Assembly (NCBI RefSeq): GCF_900113225.1
Contig: NZ_FOZE01000002.1
Coordinates: forward strand, 434,001 to 498,000
Length of the DNA: 64,000 bases
From: Mitsuaria sp. PDC51
GTDB taxonomy: Bacteria; Pseudomonadota; Gammaproteobacteria; Burkholderiales; Burkholderiaceae_C
Reading direction: 5' to 3'
Shown: positions 1 through 8,185 of the stretch, piece by piece
Layout of the letters: each line of letters begins with the position of its first letter
Numbering within the stretch: the stretch's first letter is position 1
Translations under genes and position numbers: made by a program
Notes under the pieces: generated by a model
What the model was told of the DNA's origin: nothing
Databases searched by the model: none
The model's input: only the letters and a program-made list of their open reading frames with translations

Positions 1-380
1 GCGTCGAACAGCCCCGGCTGCGGATCCTGCCGCGGCAGGAATTTCAGCAGCAGCTCGTTGACGTAATAGCCGCTGAACAGCGCCGCGCCGCTGGGCAGCG
101 TCTGTCCGCCGACCCACTCGGCACCGCGCAGCGACTGCACCTCGGCCGCGCCGTCCTCGTTCATCTTCGAGGGCTTGGACAGCGTCACCTGCAGGCGCAG
201 GAAGGGCAGCAGCACCGATCTCAGCTGCGAATAGGGTCGCTTGGCGCCCTTGGCGACGACCGCCAGCCGGCCGTGCTCGCGGCTGAACAGGTCCAGCACC
301 AGGCTGGTCTCGCTCCAGTCGTAGTGGTGCAGGACAAAAGCCGCCTGCGTGGCGGGCGGCTTCGGGGCGCGGGTGGCCAT
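1..380 (-). CDS. recO: DNA repair protein RecO (5' part only, cut by window edge)
   Basis: RecO helps load RecA onto SSB-coated single-stranded DNA together with RecR in the RecFOR repair pathway. The visible 126 codons start at an ATG on the minus strand. They encode a RecO-type N-terminal OB-fold region: QAAFVLHHYDWSETSLVLDL, followed by a basic patch (VVAKGAKRP) typical of the family. The C-terminal, zinc-binding half lies beyond base 1. It is the last visible gene of the lepA-lepB-DUF4845-rnc-era-recO run and starts 32 bases after the era stop. The era-recO order is standard in betaproteobacteria and supports the call. Confidence 0.9.
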   Translation of the reverse strand, partial: MATRAPKPPATQAAFVLHHYDWSETSLVLDLFSREHGRLAVVAKGAKRPYSQLRSVLLPFLRLQVTLSKPSKMNEDGAAEVQSLRGAEWVGGQTLPSGAALFSGYYVNELLLKFLPRQDPQPGLFD

Positions 381-412
381 GGGCGCGGATCGTCAGCGAG
401 CGCGCGGCGCGC

Positions 413-1600
413 TCACTCGTAGCCGTAGCTTCTGAGGTGCTCTTCGCTGTCGGCCCAGCCGGAGCGGACCTTCACCCACAGCTCCAGGAACACGCGCGCG
501 TCCATCAGCGTCTCGAGCTCCTGGCGGGCCTCGGAGCCGATGCGCTTGAGGCGCTCGCCGCCCTGGCCGATGACCATGCCCTTCTGGGCGTCGCGCTCGA
601 CCACGATGGTCGCGGCGATGCGGCGCAGGTTGCCCTCTTCCTCCCAGCGGTCGATGATCACCGTCGCCTCGTAGGGCAGCTCGTCGCCGGTCAGGCGGAA
701 GAGCTTCTCGCGAATCATCTCGGCGGCCAGGAACTTCTCGCTGCGGTCGGTCAGCGCGTCCTCCTCGTAGAACCATTCCTGGTTCGGGAGGTAGGGCTTC
801 AGGATCTGGAACAGGCGCTGGACGTCCGAGTCCTTCTTCGCCGACAGCGGCACGAACTCGCTGAAGTTGCGCCGCTCCTGCATGCTCTTGAGCCAGGGCA
901 TCAGTTCGGCGCGGCGGTGCACCGCGTCGAGCTTGTTGGCGATCAGCACCACCGGCTTGTCCTGCGGCAGCAGCGACAGCACCTTGGCATCGTCCAGGCC
1001 AAAGCGTCCCGCCTCGACGACGAACAGCACCAGGTCCACGTCCGCCAGCACGCCCTGCACCGTGCGGTTCAGGTTGCGGTTCAGCGCGGTGCTGTGCTTG
1101 GTCTGGAAGCCGGGGGTGTCGACGAAGACGAACTGCGCCTCGTCGACGGTGCGCACGCCGGTGATGCGATGGCGCGTGGTCTGCGCCTTCTTCGAGGTGA
1201 TCGACACCTTCTGCCCGACCAGCGCGTTCAGCAGCGTGGACTTGCCGACGTTGGGCCGGCCGACGATCGCGATCAGGCCGCAGCGCTGGTCGCCTTCGTA
1301 CGGCGGCGCGCCGATGCCGCCCTGCACCTCGGGCAACCCGTCGTCGTCGAGGTCCTCATCGAGGTCCTCGTCCCGGTCATCGCCGCCTTCGGGAGCGGCG
1401 GCGGCGTTGGGGTCCAGCGGGGTGTCGGGGGCGTGCGGGGCGTTCAGAGCGGGGTCCTTGGGAAGGGGGGCGCCGGCCGAGGAGGCGGACGGCGATTCGG
1501 GCGTCGATTCGGGCGGCGAATCGGAAACGGATTCGGAAACAGAAAGGGAATCGGACGAGGACGCCGTCGGCGGCGTCCTCGGGGGTCTCGGTGCGTTCAT
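413..1600 (-). CDS. era: GTPase Era with long acidic N-terminal extension
   Basis: Era is an essential GTPase that binds 16S rRNA and helps 30S subunit maturation. This 395-residue protein has G1 (GRPNVGKS, residues 114-121), G3 (DTPGF) and G4 (NKLD) motifs. A C-terminal KH domain carries [13 protein letters not shown]. Family members are usually about 300 residues with G1 near residue 15, so about 100 residues are extra here. The extra part is rich in Ser, Pro, Asp and Glu and looks disordered. The start chosen is the ATG 13 bases after the rnc stop; an upstream in-frame ATG would overlap rnc. It is co-transcribed with rnc and recO. Confidence 0.93.
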   Translation of the reverse strand: MNAPRPPRTPPTASSSDSLSVSESVSDSPPESTPESPSASSAGAPLPKDPALNAPHAPDTPLDPNAAAAPEGGDDRDEDLDEDLDDDGLPEVQGGIGAPPYEGDQRCGLIAIVGRPNVGKSTLLNALVGQKVSITSKKAQTTRHRITGVRTVDEAQFVFVDTPGFQTKHSTALNRNLNRTVQGVLADVDLVLFVVEAGRFGLDDAKVLSLLPQDKPVVLIANKLDAVHRRAELMPWLKSMQERRNFSEFVPLSAKKDSDVQRLFQILKPYLPNQEWFYEEDALTDRSEKFLAAEMIREKLFRLTGDELPYEATVIIDRWEEEGNLRRIAATIVVERDAQKGMVIGQGGERLKRIGSEARQELETLMDARVFLELWVKVRSGWADSEEHLRSYGYE

Positions 1601-1613
1601 CGCGGGCTCCGCG

Positions 1614-2321
1614 TCAGTCGCGCAGGCCGGTGCCGGGCCGGTCGCCGGCCAGCAGTTCATCGAGCACCTGCCGGGCCGCCTCCTGCTCGGCGATCCGGCG
1701 CGAGCGGCCCTCGCCGCGGCGCGACAGCGTCAGCGCGGCCACTTCGCACTCGACGGTGAAGGTCTGCGCATGCGCCTGGCCCCGCGTCTCGACGATGCGG
1801 TAGGCCGGCACCGCCAGCTTGCGGGCCTGCAGCCATTCCTGCAGCGCGGTTTTCGCGTCCTTGGCCCATTGGTCGATGCCGCTGGCGGCGATCGTCTCGC
1901 CCAGCAGGCGGCGGACGATCTCGCGGGCGGCCTCGTAGCCGCCGTCCTGGAAGGCGGCGCCGATGACCGCTTCCAGCGCGTCGGCCAGGATGGACGGCCG
2001 CTGGCCGCCACCTCCGCGGGCCTCGCCCTCGCTCATCCGCAGCGCTTCCGGCATCTGCAGCTGCAGCGCCAGGCGATGCAGGCTGTCCTCGCGCACCAGG
2101 TGCGCGCGGATGCGCGTCAGGTCGCCTTCATCCGATCCGGCGAAACGCTCGTACAACAGCGCCGACACCGCCAGGTTCAGCACCGCGTCGCCCAGGAATT
2201 CCAGGCGCTCGTTGTGCTGCTGGCCGAAGCTGCGGTGCGTCAACGCGCGCTGCAGCAGTCCCGCTTGCGTGAAGCGGTAGCCAAGGCGTTGCTGGAGGGC
2301 GTCGAGCGCTTGCGGAGTCAT
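1614..2321 (-). CDS. rnc: ribonuclease III
   Basis: RNase III cleaves double-stranded RNA in rRNA precursors and some mRNAs. The 235-residue product is of usual length. The signature [11 protein letters not shown] at residues 38-48 carries the metal-binding acidic residues (E41, D45). A double-stranded RNA-binding domain follows from about residue 160, ending in the basic motif [13 protein letters not shown]. The gene lies 26 bases after the DUF4845 gene and just before era. The rnc-era pairing is nearly universal in proteobacteria. Confidence 0.96.
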   Translation of the reverse strand: MTPQALDALQQRLGYRFTQAGLLQRALTHRSFGQQHNERLEFLGDAVLNLAVSALLYERFAGSDEGDLTRIRAHLVREDSLHRLALQLQMPEALRMSEGEARGGGGQRPSILADALEAVIGAAFQDGGYEAAREIVRRLLGETIAASGIDQWAKDAKTALQEWLQARKLAVPAYRIVETRGQAHAQTFTVECEVAALTLSRRGEGRSRRIAEQEAARQVLDELLAGDRPGTGLRD

Positions 2322-2347
2322 GGGCGGGGATGTGCCGTGGGGGCGGG

Positions 2348-2704
2348 TCAGTGCGACTCGCCTTTGTACTTGATCAGCAGGAAGGCCGGGCCGAACAGGG
2401 GCACTTCCTTGTCGTACGCGAAGCTGATCTTCACCTTGTCGTCGACCTTGGTGATGTTCAGGTCCTTGGGCTCGATGCTGACGATCGAGTATTCGATCTG
2501 CTTGGTGCGCTCGAACGAGTCACGCGCCGCCGCCACGGTGGACGGGCCGTCCTTGGCGATCTTGTCGATCGCACGCTGGATCGTGTAGTACTCCATCACG
2601 GTCGGCACCACCCGCAGCACGATCACCGATCCGCCGCCAATGATCACCGCCCAGAACAGCAGTCCCAGCAGGCTGATGCCCCGTTGAATCTTCCGTGCCC
2701 TCAT
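2348..2704 (-). CDS. DUF4845-family membrane protein
   Basis: This 118-residue protein has one N-terminal transmembrane segment (GISLLGLLFWAVIIGGGSVI, about residues 9-28) and a short extracytoplasmic domain. It matches what is known of the DUF4845 family, found between lepB and rnc in many betaproteobacteria; the function is unknown. The start chosen is an ATG with a GGAG ribosome site nine bases upstream. A longer reading to 2809 would run into lepB and has an Arg-rich, non-conserved N-terminus. Its place in the lepB-rnc run suggests envelope or processing roles, but that is inference. Confidence 0.85.
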   Translation of the reverse strand: MRARKIQRGISLLGLLFWAVIIGGGSVIVLRVVPTVMEYYTIQRAIDKIAKDGPSTVAAARDSFERTKQIEYSIVSIEPKDLNITKVDDKVKISFAYDKEVPLFGPAFLLIKYKGESH

Positions 2705-2763
2705 CACGCGTCGCTCCGCAAATAGTCGTTGGAACAGAGTAGTCGATCGTCGCCGGCGCCGCC

Positions 2764-3744
2764 TCAGTGGATGCTGCCGATGCGCTTCAGGTTGCCGAAA
2801 TTCATCCACACCACGAAGGCCCGGCCGACGATGTTCTCATCCGGCACGAATCCCCAGAAGCGGGAATCCTGGGAGTTGTCGCGGTTGTCGCCCATCATGA
2901 AGTAATGACCGGCCGGCACCTTGCAGGTCACGCCCTCGGCCGTGTAGGTGCAGTTCTCGCTGTACGGGAAGTCCCACTGCTTGCGGATGACGCCCGGCGA
3001 CTCCGGAGCGACCAGGATCTGGTGCTCGACCGCGCCCAGCTTCTCGGTGAAGCGCGGACGGAAACGCATCGAGCCGGGATCCTCGTCGAAGTACTCGCCC
3101 TGCGAGACGGTCTCCACCAGCTTGCCGTTGAGGTACAGCTTCTGGTTGAGGTAGGCGACCTCGTCGCCGGGCAGGCCCACGGCACGCTTGATGTAGTCGA
3201 CGCTGGGGTTCTGCGGGAAGCGGAACACCACCACGTCGCCACGCTGGACATCGTTGTTGCTGATGATCTTCTTGTTGATCACCGGCAGACGGATGCCGTA
3301 GTGGTACTTGTTCACCAGGATCAGGTCGCCGATCAGCAGCGTCGGCACCATCGAGCCCGAGGGAATCTTGAACGGCTCGAACATGAACGAGCGCAGCAGG
3401 AACACGATCAGGATCACCGGGAACAGGCCGGCGGTCCAGTCCAGCCACCAGGGCTGGCGTAGCAGTTCCTCGCGGGCGCCTTCCACGTCGCCGTCGACGC
3501 GCTGGATGCCCTGCGCGGCCAGCGAGGCGCGACGCGCCGCGTCGCTCTCGCCCAGGCGGACCGCGGCGCGACGGCGCGCGGGCTCGAAGTGGAAGCGCTC
3601 GGCCAGCCAGTAGGCCAGCGTCACCGTGGTGAGGATCAGCAGCAGCAGCGAGAAGTTGCCGTTCCAGTAGCCCGTGTACCAGCCGCCCAGGTAGGCGATC
3701 AGGGCGGCGTACAGCAGCCCGGTCAATGCGCTCATGGCTTTCAT
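2764..3744 (-). CDS. lepB: signal peptidase I
   Basis: LepB removes signal peptides from secreted proteins at the periplasmic face of the inner membrane. The 326-residue product has two N-terminal membrane segments (about residues 5-22 and 30-46) and a third near residues 107-120. The catalytic Ser131 lies in [12 protein letters not shown] and the general base Lys186 in [12 protein letters not shown]. The start ATG overlaps the lepA stop by four bases (ATGA), which points to translational coupling and favours this start over the ATG three codons later. Confidence 0.96.
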   Translation of the reverse strand: MKAMSALTGLLYAALIAYLGGWYTGYWNGNFSLLLLILTTVTLAYWLAERFHFEPARRRAAVRLGESDAARRASLAAQGIQRVDGDVEGAREELLRQPWWLDWTAGLFPVILIVFLLRSFMFEPFKIPSGSMVPTLLIGDLILVNKYHYGIRLPVINKKIISNNDVQRGDVVVFRFPQNPSVDYIKRAVGLPGDEVAYLNQKLYLNGKLVETVSQGEYFDEDPGSMRFRPRFTEKLGAVEHQILVAPESPGVIRKQWDFPYSENCTYTAEGVTCKVPAGHYFMMGDNRDNSQDSRFWGFVPDENIVGRAFVVWMNFGNLKRIGSIH

Positions 3745-5549
3745 TCTTCGACTTGGAGGATGGCCAGGAAGGCTTCTTGCGGCACCTCCACCGAACCGAT
3801 TTGCTTCATGCGCTTCTTGCCGGCCTTCTGCTTCTCCAGCAGCTTGCGCTTGCGGGTGATGTCACCGCCGTAGCATTTTGCCAGCACGTTCTTGCGCAGC
3901 GCCTTGATGTTCTCGCGCGAGATGATGTTGGCGCCGATCGCCGCCTGGATGGCCACGTCGTACATCTGGCGCGGGATGATCTCTCGCATCTTCGCGGCCA
4001 CCTGGCGGCCGCGGAACTGGGACTGCGAGCGGTGCACGATCAGCGACAGCGCGTCGATCCGGTCGCCGTTGATCAGCATGTCGACCTTGACGACGTCGGA
4101 GGCGCGGTATTCCTTGAACTCGTAGTCCATCGACGCGTAGCCGCGCGAGACCGACTTCAGCTTGTCGAAGAAGTCCAGCACGATCTCGGCCAGCGGGATC
4201 TCGTAGGTCAGCATGACCTGGCGGCCGTGGTACGCCATGTTCAGCTGCACGCCGCGCTTCTGGTTGGCCAGCGTCATCACCGGGCCGACGTATTCCTGCG
4301 GCATGTACAGGTGGACCGTCACGATCGGCTCGCGGATCTCGCCGATCTTGCTCTGCTCGGGCATCTTGGACGGGTTCTCGACTTCGATCACCTCGCCGTC
4401 GCCCAATTGGACTTCGTACACCACGCTCGGCGCGGTGGTGATCAGGTCCTGGTCGAATTCGCGCTCCAGGCGCTCCTGCACGATCTCCATGTGCAGCAGG
4501 CCCAGGAAGCCGCAGCGGAAGCCGAAGCCCAGCGCCTGCGAGACTTCCGGCTCGAAGCGCAGCGAGGCGTCGTTCAGCTTGAGCTTCTCCAGCGCGTCGC
4601 GCAGCTGGTCGTACTCGCTCGCCTCGGTCGGGTACAGGCCGGCGAAGACTTGCGGCTGGATCTCCTTGAAGCCGGGCAGCGCCTCGGCGGCGGGGCCGAG
4701 GTTGTTGGGCAGCTTCTTTTCCAGCGTGATGGTGTCGCCCACCTTCGCCGCGGCCAGTTCCTTGATGCCGGCGATGATGAAGCCCACCTGGCCGGCGCTG
4801 AGCTGGTCGCGGTTCTCCGACTTCGGCGTGAACACGCCCAGGTGCTCGGCCGGGTAGACGGCGTTGGTGGCCATCATCCGGATGCGCTCGCCCTTCTTCA
4901 GCGTGCCGTCGACGACGCGCACCAGCATCACGACGCCGACGTAGTTGTCGAACCACGAGTCGATGATCATCGCGCGCAGCGGCGCCTCGACCACGCCCTT
5001 GGGCGGCGGCATGCGGGCGATGACGGCCTCGAGGATGTCGTCGATGCCCATGCCGGTCTTGGCCGAGCACGGGATCGCGTCGGTCGCGTCGATGCCGATG
5101 ACGTCCTCGATCTCCGCCTTGGCGCCGTCCGGATTGGCCTGCGGCAGGTCCATCTTGTTCAGGACCGGGATCACCTCCACGCCCAGCTCCAGCGCGGTGT
5201 AGCAGTTCGCCACCGTCTGGGCCTCGACGCCCTGGCTCGCGTCCACCACCAGCAGCGCGCCCTCGCAGGCGGACAGCGAGCGGCTCACCTCATAGGAGAA
5301 GTCCACGTGGCCGGGGGTGTCGATCAGGTTCAGGTTGTAGACCTGCCCGTCGCGCGCCTTGTACTGCAGCGCGGCGGTCTGGGCCTTGATCGTGATGCCG
5401 CGCTCGCGCTCGATGTCCATCGAGTCCAGCACCTGCGCTTCCATCTCCCGGTCGGACAGCCCTCCGCAGCGCTGGATGATCCGGTCGGCCAGCGTGCTCT
5501 TGCCGTGGTCGATGTGGGCAATGATCGAGAAATTGCGGATGTGGTTCAT
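3741..5549 (-). CDS. lepA: elongation factor 4 (LepA)
   Basis: EF4/LepA is a ribosome-associated GTPase that acts in translation initiation, elongation quality or ribosome biogenesis. The 602-residue length is normal. The G1 motif AHIDHGKS is at residues 11-18, with DTPGHVDF and NKMDLP following. The C-terminus keeps the LepA-specific lysine/arginine-rich segment ([20 protein letters not shown]). It is the first gene of the lepA-lepB-DUF4845-rnc-era-recO run. The leader upstream contains a terminator hairpin and another small hairpin, described separately. Confidence 0.97.
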   Translation of the reverse strand: MNHIRNFSIIAHIDHGKSTLADRIIQRCGGLSDREMEAQVLDSMDIERERGITIKAQTAALQYKARDGQVYNLNLIDTPGHVDFSYEVSRSLSACEGALLVVDASQGVEAQTVANCYTALELGVEVIPVLNKMDLPQANPDGAKAEIEDVIGIDATDAIPCSAKTGMGIDDILEAVIARMPPPKGVVEAPLRAMIIDSWFDNYVGVVMLVRVVDGTLKKGERIRMMATNAVYPAEHLGVFTPKSENRDQLSAGQVGFIIAGIKELAAAKVGDTITLEKKLPNNLGPAAEALPGFKEIQPQVFAGLYPTEASEYDQLRDALEKLKLNDASLRFEPEVSQALGFGFRCGFLGLLHMEIVQERLEREFDQDLITTAPSVVYEVQLGDGEVIEVENPSKMPEQSKIGEIREPIVTVHLYMPQEYVGPVMTLANQKRGVQLNMAYHGRQVMLTYEIPLAEIVLDFFDKLKSVSRGYASMDYEFKEYRASDVVKVDMLINGDRIDALSLIVHRSQSQFRGRQVAAKMREIIPRQMYDVAIQAAIGANIISRENIKALRKNVLAKCYGGDITRKRKLLEKQKAGKKRMKQIGSVEVPQEAFLAILQVEE

Positions 5550-5677
5550 GGACTCGGACGGAGACCGCGAACTCGCCCGCCACGCCAGCGACCCTCGAGC
5601 GGGGCACGCTGAGACGACGCTGCGGACGGTCGGTCGGGCGGTGTTGCACGGTCCTTCTCAGGACCTGAACGGGACAT

Positions 5678-5711
5678 AAAAAAAAGGCACGTCGAAACGG
5701 TGACGCGCCTT
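5678..5711 (-). terminator. Rho-independent terminator upstream of lepA
   Basis: On the minus strand AAGGCGCGTC (5711-5702) pairs with GACGTGCCTT (5693-5684), giving 10 bp with one G-U pair and an 8-base loop. Eight consecutive U residues (5685-5678) overlap the end of the stem and follow it. It would end transcripts starting at the promoter near 5750 and read-through from degQ. Confidence 0.8.
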
Positions 5712-5743
5712 CCAACAAAACGTATGGCAACTGCTTGTTGGGC
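5678..5743 (-). ncRNA. candidate small RNA or lepA leader attenuator
   Basis: Read on the minus strand, a promoter-like pair is followed within a few bases by two back-to-back hairpins and eight U residues. Hairpin 1 pairs CCAACAA (5741-5735) with TTGTTGG (5718-5712) around a 16-base loop. Hairpin 2 is the 10-bp terminator stem beginning at 5711. The product would be about 65 nt. It could be an independent small RNA, or the 5' leader of lepA with a transcription attenuator, since lepA starts 129 bases further on. I cannot match it to a named family. Confidence 0.5.
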
Positions 5744-5747
5744 TTTC

Positions 5748-5775
5748 ATTGTAGCCAAAAGCCCCGCCCTGGAAA
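5748..5775 (-). promoter_or_regulatory. sigma-70-type promoter for the small RNA/lepA leader
   Basis: On the minus strand the -35-like TTTCCA (5775-5770) and -10 TACAAT (5753-5748) are separated by 16 bases. The expected start point is near 5743-5741, right at the first hairpin of the candidate small RNA. The -10 matches five of six consensus bases; the -35 matches four of six. Confidence 0.5.
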
Positions 5776-6030
5776 CCGCATGGATGCGAGCTTCTCGCGC
5801 GTTGCCCTTCGCCAACAGCGATTTCATGCACAGGTTATCCACAAAACTTGGGGGCATCCTGTGGATCGCTGAGCCCATCAAAATGGAGCCTTCCGATTCA
5901 CCGTCGGAACAGCGACAAAGCTGCCCGAACGCGCCCGGATTGTAGCGGAGCGAGGCACCAATGCCTCGCCTTGGTCACAGCCGTTAGCAAGCACCAACCG
6001 ACGGCCGGACGTGCCGCGCGTCACGAATCA

Positions 6031-6069
6031 CCGGCCTGGGATTCCGCATTGCGGAAAGCCCCAGGCCGG
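6031..6069 (-). terminator. strong hairpin after degQ, possible terminator
   Basis: A perfect 10-bp inverted repeat CCGGCCTGGG / CCCAGGCCGG (6031-6040, 6060-6069) encloses a second 6-bp repeat TTCCGC / GCGGAA. It begins 24 bases after the degQ stop. No U-run follows on the minus strand, so it may be a processing/stability hairpin or a weak terminator. Confidence 0.5.
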
Positions 6070-6092
6070 CGCTGGGTTGACGCTGACGGCGC

Positions 6093-7607
6093 TCAACCCT
6101 TGCCCGGCTTGATCACGACGTAGGTGGCGACCTCGCCGCGGCGGACGAGCATCTGCAGCGATTTCCCCTTCTCGACCTTCGCCAGCGCCGCCTGGAATTG
6201 CTTGATGGTCTTCACCTCGGCATTGTTGGCCGAGAGGATCACGTCGCCGGCCTTCAAGCCTGCGCGCGCCGCCGGCCCCTCGGCCGTGTCGATGCGCAGG
6301 CCGCCGTCCACCTTCAGTTCCTTGCGCTGCGCTTCGCTGAGCTCGCTGACGGTCAGGCCCCAGGCCTGCGCGCCGGTGGCGGCCGGCGTTTCAGCCTCCG
6401 GCGCGGCGGGCGTGCGGTCATCCGGCAGCGCATCGAGCGTCGCGACCAGGTCCTTGTAGGCGCCGCGGCGGAACACCTGCAGCGGCACCTTCGTGCCCGG
6501 CTTGGTCGCGGCGGCAAGCCGACGCAGGTCGACCGCCTTCTCCACGGTCTTCCCGTCGAACTTGGTGATCACGTCGCCCAGTTGGAGACCCGCCTTCTCG
6601 CCGGGACCCGCCGGCGTGATGCGACTGATCAGCGCGCCCTGCGGCTTGCCCAGGCCGATGGCCTCGGCGACCTCCTTGCTGACGTCATCCGGATACACGC
6701 CCAGCATGCCGCGCGTCACCCGTCCGCTGGCGCGGAGCTGATCGGCCACGCGCATCGCCTCGTCGATCGGGATCGCGAACGAGATCCCCATGAACCCGCC
6801 CGACTGGCTGTAGATCTGCGAGTTGATGCCCACCACCTCGCCACGCAGGTTCAGCAGCGGCCCCCCGGAGTTGCCGGGGTTGATGGCGACGTCGGTCTGG
6901 ATCAGCGGCAGCAGGTCACCGGTGTCGCGCGCCTTGGCGCTGACGATGCCGGCCGTCACCGTGTTGTCGAAGCCGAAAGGCGAGCCGATGGCCATGACCC
7001 ATTCGCCGACCTTGAGCTTGCCGACATCCCCCATCCGCAGCAGCGGCAGGTTGCTCGCCTCGATCTTCAGCACGGCGACGTCGGTGCGGCGATCCAGGCC
7101 CACGACCTTGGCCTTGAACTCCCGCTTGTCGGTCAGCGTGACCATGACCTCGTCGGCGTCGTCGACGACATGCGCATTGGTCATCACGAAGCCGTCGGCC
7201 CCGATCACGAAGCCCGAACCGAGGCCGCGACGCTGCGGCGCGTCGTCATCCTCGTCGTCGTCCGGGGCCGGCGCGGGCGTGGCGCCGGGCGGCGTGCGGC
7301 GCTGCGGCGGCACCGGGATGCCGAAACGGCGCAGCAGTTCGCGCATCTGTTCATCGACCTGCGGATTCGCGGCCTTGACCTTCTCCGAGGTCCGGATGTT
7401 GACGACGGCCGGCCCGGCCTGTTCCACCAGGGCGCTGAAGTCGGGCAGCGCGCGCGCCAGGTCGGGCGTGGCGACTGGCACGGCGGCGGGGGGCGCGGGT
7501 TTCGTCGTGGTCTGGGCGCTGACGCCCAGCGACCCGCTCATCAGGGCGGCGCTGGCGATCGCCAGGGCAAGACGTGAAGGGGTGCGGGAACGATCGGAGT
7601 TGGGCAT
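6093..7607 (-). CDS. degQ: DegQ/MucD-type periplasmic serine protease with two PDZ domains
   Basis: HtrA-family proteases degrade misfolded proteins in the periplasm. The 504-residue product has a signal peptide (cleavage after GVSA, about residue 31). The protease triad is H146 (TNAHVVDDAD), D176 (RRTDVAVLKIEA) and S247 (NPGNSGGPLL). Two PDZ domains follow (about 280-370 and 400-495). An acidic stretch (PDDDEDDDAP, about residues 115-124) sits before the catalytic domain. The ATG at 7607 starts right at the signal peptide; an in-frame ATG 22 codons upstream would spoil it. The gene normally follows rseB in betaproteobacteria, but here it follows a YgfX-like gene. Confidence 0.92.
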   Translation of the reverse strand: MPNSDRSRTPSRLALAIASAALMSGSLGVSAQTTTKPAPPAAVPVATPDLARALPDFSALVEQAGPAVVNIRTSEKVKAANPQVDEQMRELLRRFGIPVPPQRRTPPGATPAPAPDDDEDDDAPQRRGLGSGFVIGADGFVMTNAHVVDDADEVMVTLTDKREFKAKVVGLDRRTDVAVLKIEASNLPLLRMGDVGKLKVGEWVMAIGSPFGFDNTVTAGIVSAKARDTGDLLPLIQTDVAINPGNSGGPLLNLRGEVVGINSQIYSQSGGFMGISFAIPIDEAMRVADQLRASGRVTRGMLGVYPDDVSKEVAEAIGLGKPQGALISRITPAGPGEKAGLQLGDVITKFDGKTVEKAVDLRRLAAATKPGTKVPLQVFRRGAYKDLVATLDALPDDRTPAAPEAETPAATGAQAWGLTVSELSEAQRKELKVDGGLRIDTAEGPAARAGLKAGDVILSANNAEVKTIKQFQAALAKVEKGKSLQMLVRRGEVATYVVIKPGKG

Positions 7608-7676
7608 GAACACTCGCAGGTGGCGATGCAGGGTCGAAAGGCTCACATCATGCCCGCATTTCGAAACGGGCATGAG

Positions 7677-8156
7677 TCAGCCTCGAGCGAGGAACAGGTG
7701 AAGCCGCAGCAGCGTCCATTGGGCGCCGAGCGCGCCGCGCGAAGCGGCGACCCAGCGCACCGGCTGCCGGCCCCGGCGGGTGGCGCCATCGGCCGCCACA
7801 GCGGGGTTCAGCCGCAGCAGCATCCACCGTTCGATGTCGATGAAGACGTCCGGCGTGACGGCAAGCGGCTCGCCCGCCCGCAGCCACCACCATTGCGCGC
7901 CGTCCCACCGCAGGACGTCGGGCGCATGCGCGCGCACCGGCAGCGCCGCGGCCACGAGCGCGATGCCCAGGGGGCCAAGCAGCATCACGAGGTCGGACGC
8001 CTGCGCGAAGAAACCCGCCTGCCGCAGCACGGCGGCCACGACCGCGGCGGCACCTGCAGCGAGCACGGCGCGCTGCAGGCGCTCCCAGCGCGCATCGCGC
8101 GGCAATGAAAAACGCCGGGCAGCAGCCCGGCGTGGTGTCGATCGGTCCGGCGTCAT
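7677..8156 (-). CDS. YgfX-like small membrane protein
   Basis: The reading frame gives up to 159 residues. Two adjacent transmembrane segments lie at about residues 30-53 and 55-75. A soluble tail has the spaced pattern LRWDGAQWWWL, WMLLRL, VRWVAAS and a late W-x-x-L-R. That pattern resembles the YgfX/CptA family, whose E. coli member lies beside succinate dehydrogenase assembly factor SdhE. In several proteobacteria such a gene sits beside rpoE. The ATG at 8156 would place the fabF terminator inside the gene; a TTG at 8105, downstream of that hairpin, is an alternative start. Function here is unknown. Confidence 0.6.
   Translation of the reverse strand: MTPDRSTPRRAAARRFSLPRDARWERLQRAVLAAGAAAVVAAVLRQAGFFAQASDLVMLLGPLGIALVAAALPVRAHAPDVLRWDGAQWWWLRAGEPLAVTPDVFIDIERWMLLRLNPAVAADGATRRGRQPVRWVAASRGALGAQWTLLRLHLFLARG
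8107..8133 (-). terminator. Rho-independent terminator after fabF
   Basis: On the minus strand a 9-bp perfect stem ACGCCGGGC / GCCCGGCGT (8133-8125, 8120-8112) has a 4-base loop and is followed by five U residues. It lies 52 bases after the fabF stop and closes the fatty-acid operon, inside the first codons of the longest YgfX-like reading. Confidence 0.75.
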
Positions 8157-8185
8157 CGGTCGCCGCCCGTGTCGAGGGTCCTGGA

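Larger units (their letters stand above)
5550..6092 (-). other. lepA upstream region, 543 bases without a protein gene
   Basis: No convincing protein gene is present; the minus-strand reading 5546-5881 has no family features and overlaps the structured elements. The region holds a hairpin after degQ (6031-6069), a perfect DnaA-box sequence (5835-5843), a minus-strand promoter (5748-5775), two adjacent hairpins ending in a U-run (5741-5678), and a small hairpin with a GAGA loop on the minus strand (arms 5650-5655 and 5660-5665). The first 100 bases before lepA show nothing else recognisable. Confidence 0.7.

Noticed and set aside
3726-5612. A 628-codon plus-strand open frame opposite lepA
   Set aside because: It is His/Arg/Asp/Leu-rich antisense of a textbook lepA gene. 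Such shadows are common in this GC-rich DNA.
5835-5868. A replication origin at the DnaA box
   Set aside because: Only one perfect box and one near match are present. There is no AT-rich unwinding region and no dnaA, dnaN, parA or gidA nearby.
5546-5881. A 111-codon minus-strand frame upstream of lepA
   Set aside because: It overlaps a promoter, two hairpins and a terminator, has no ribosome site and no recognisable protein features.
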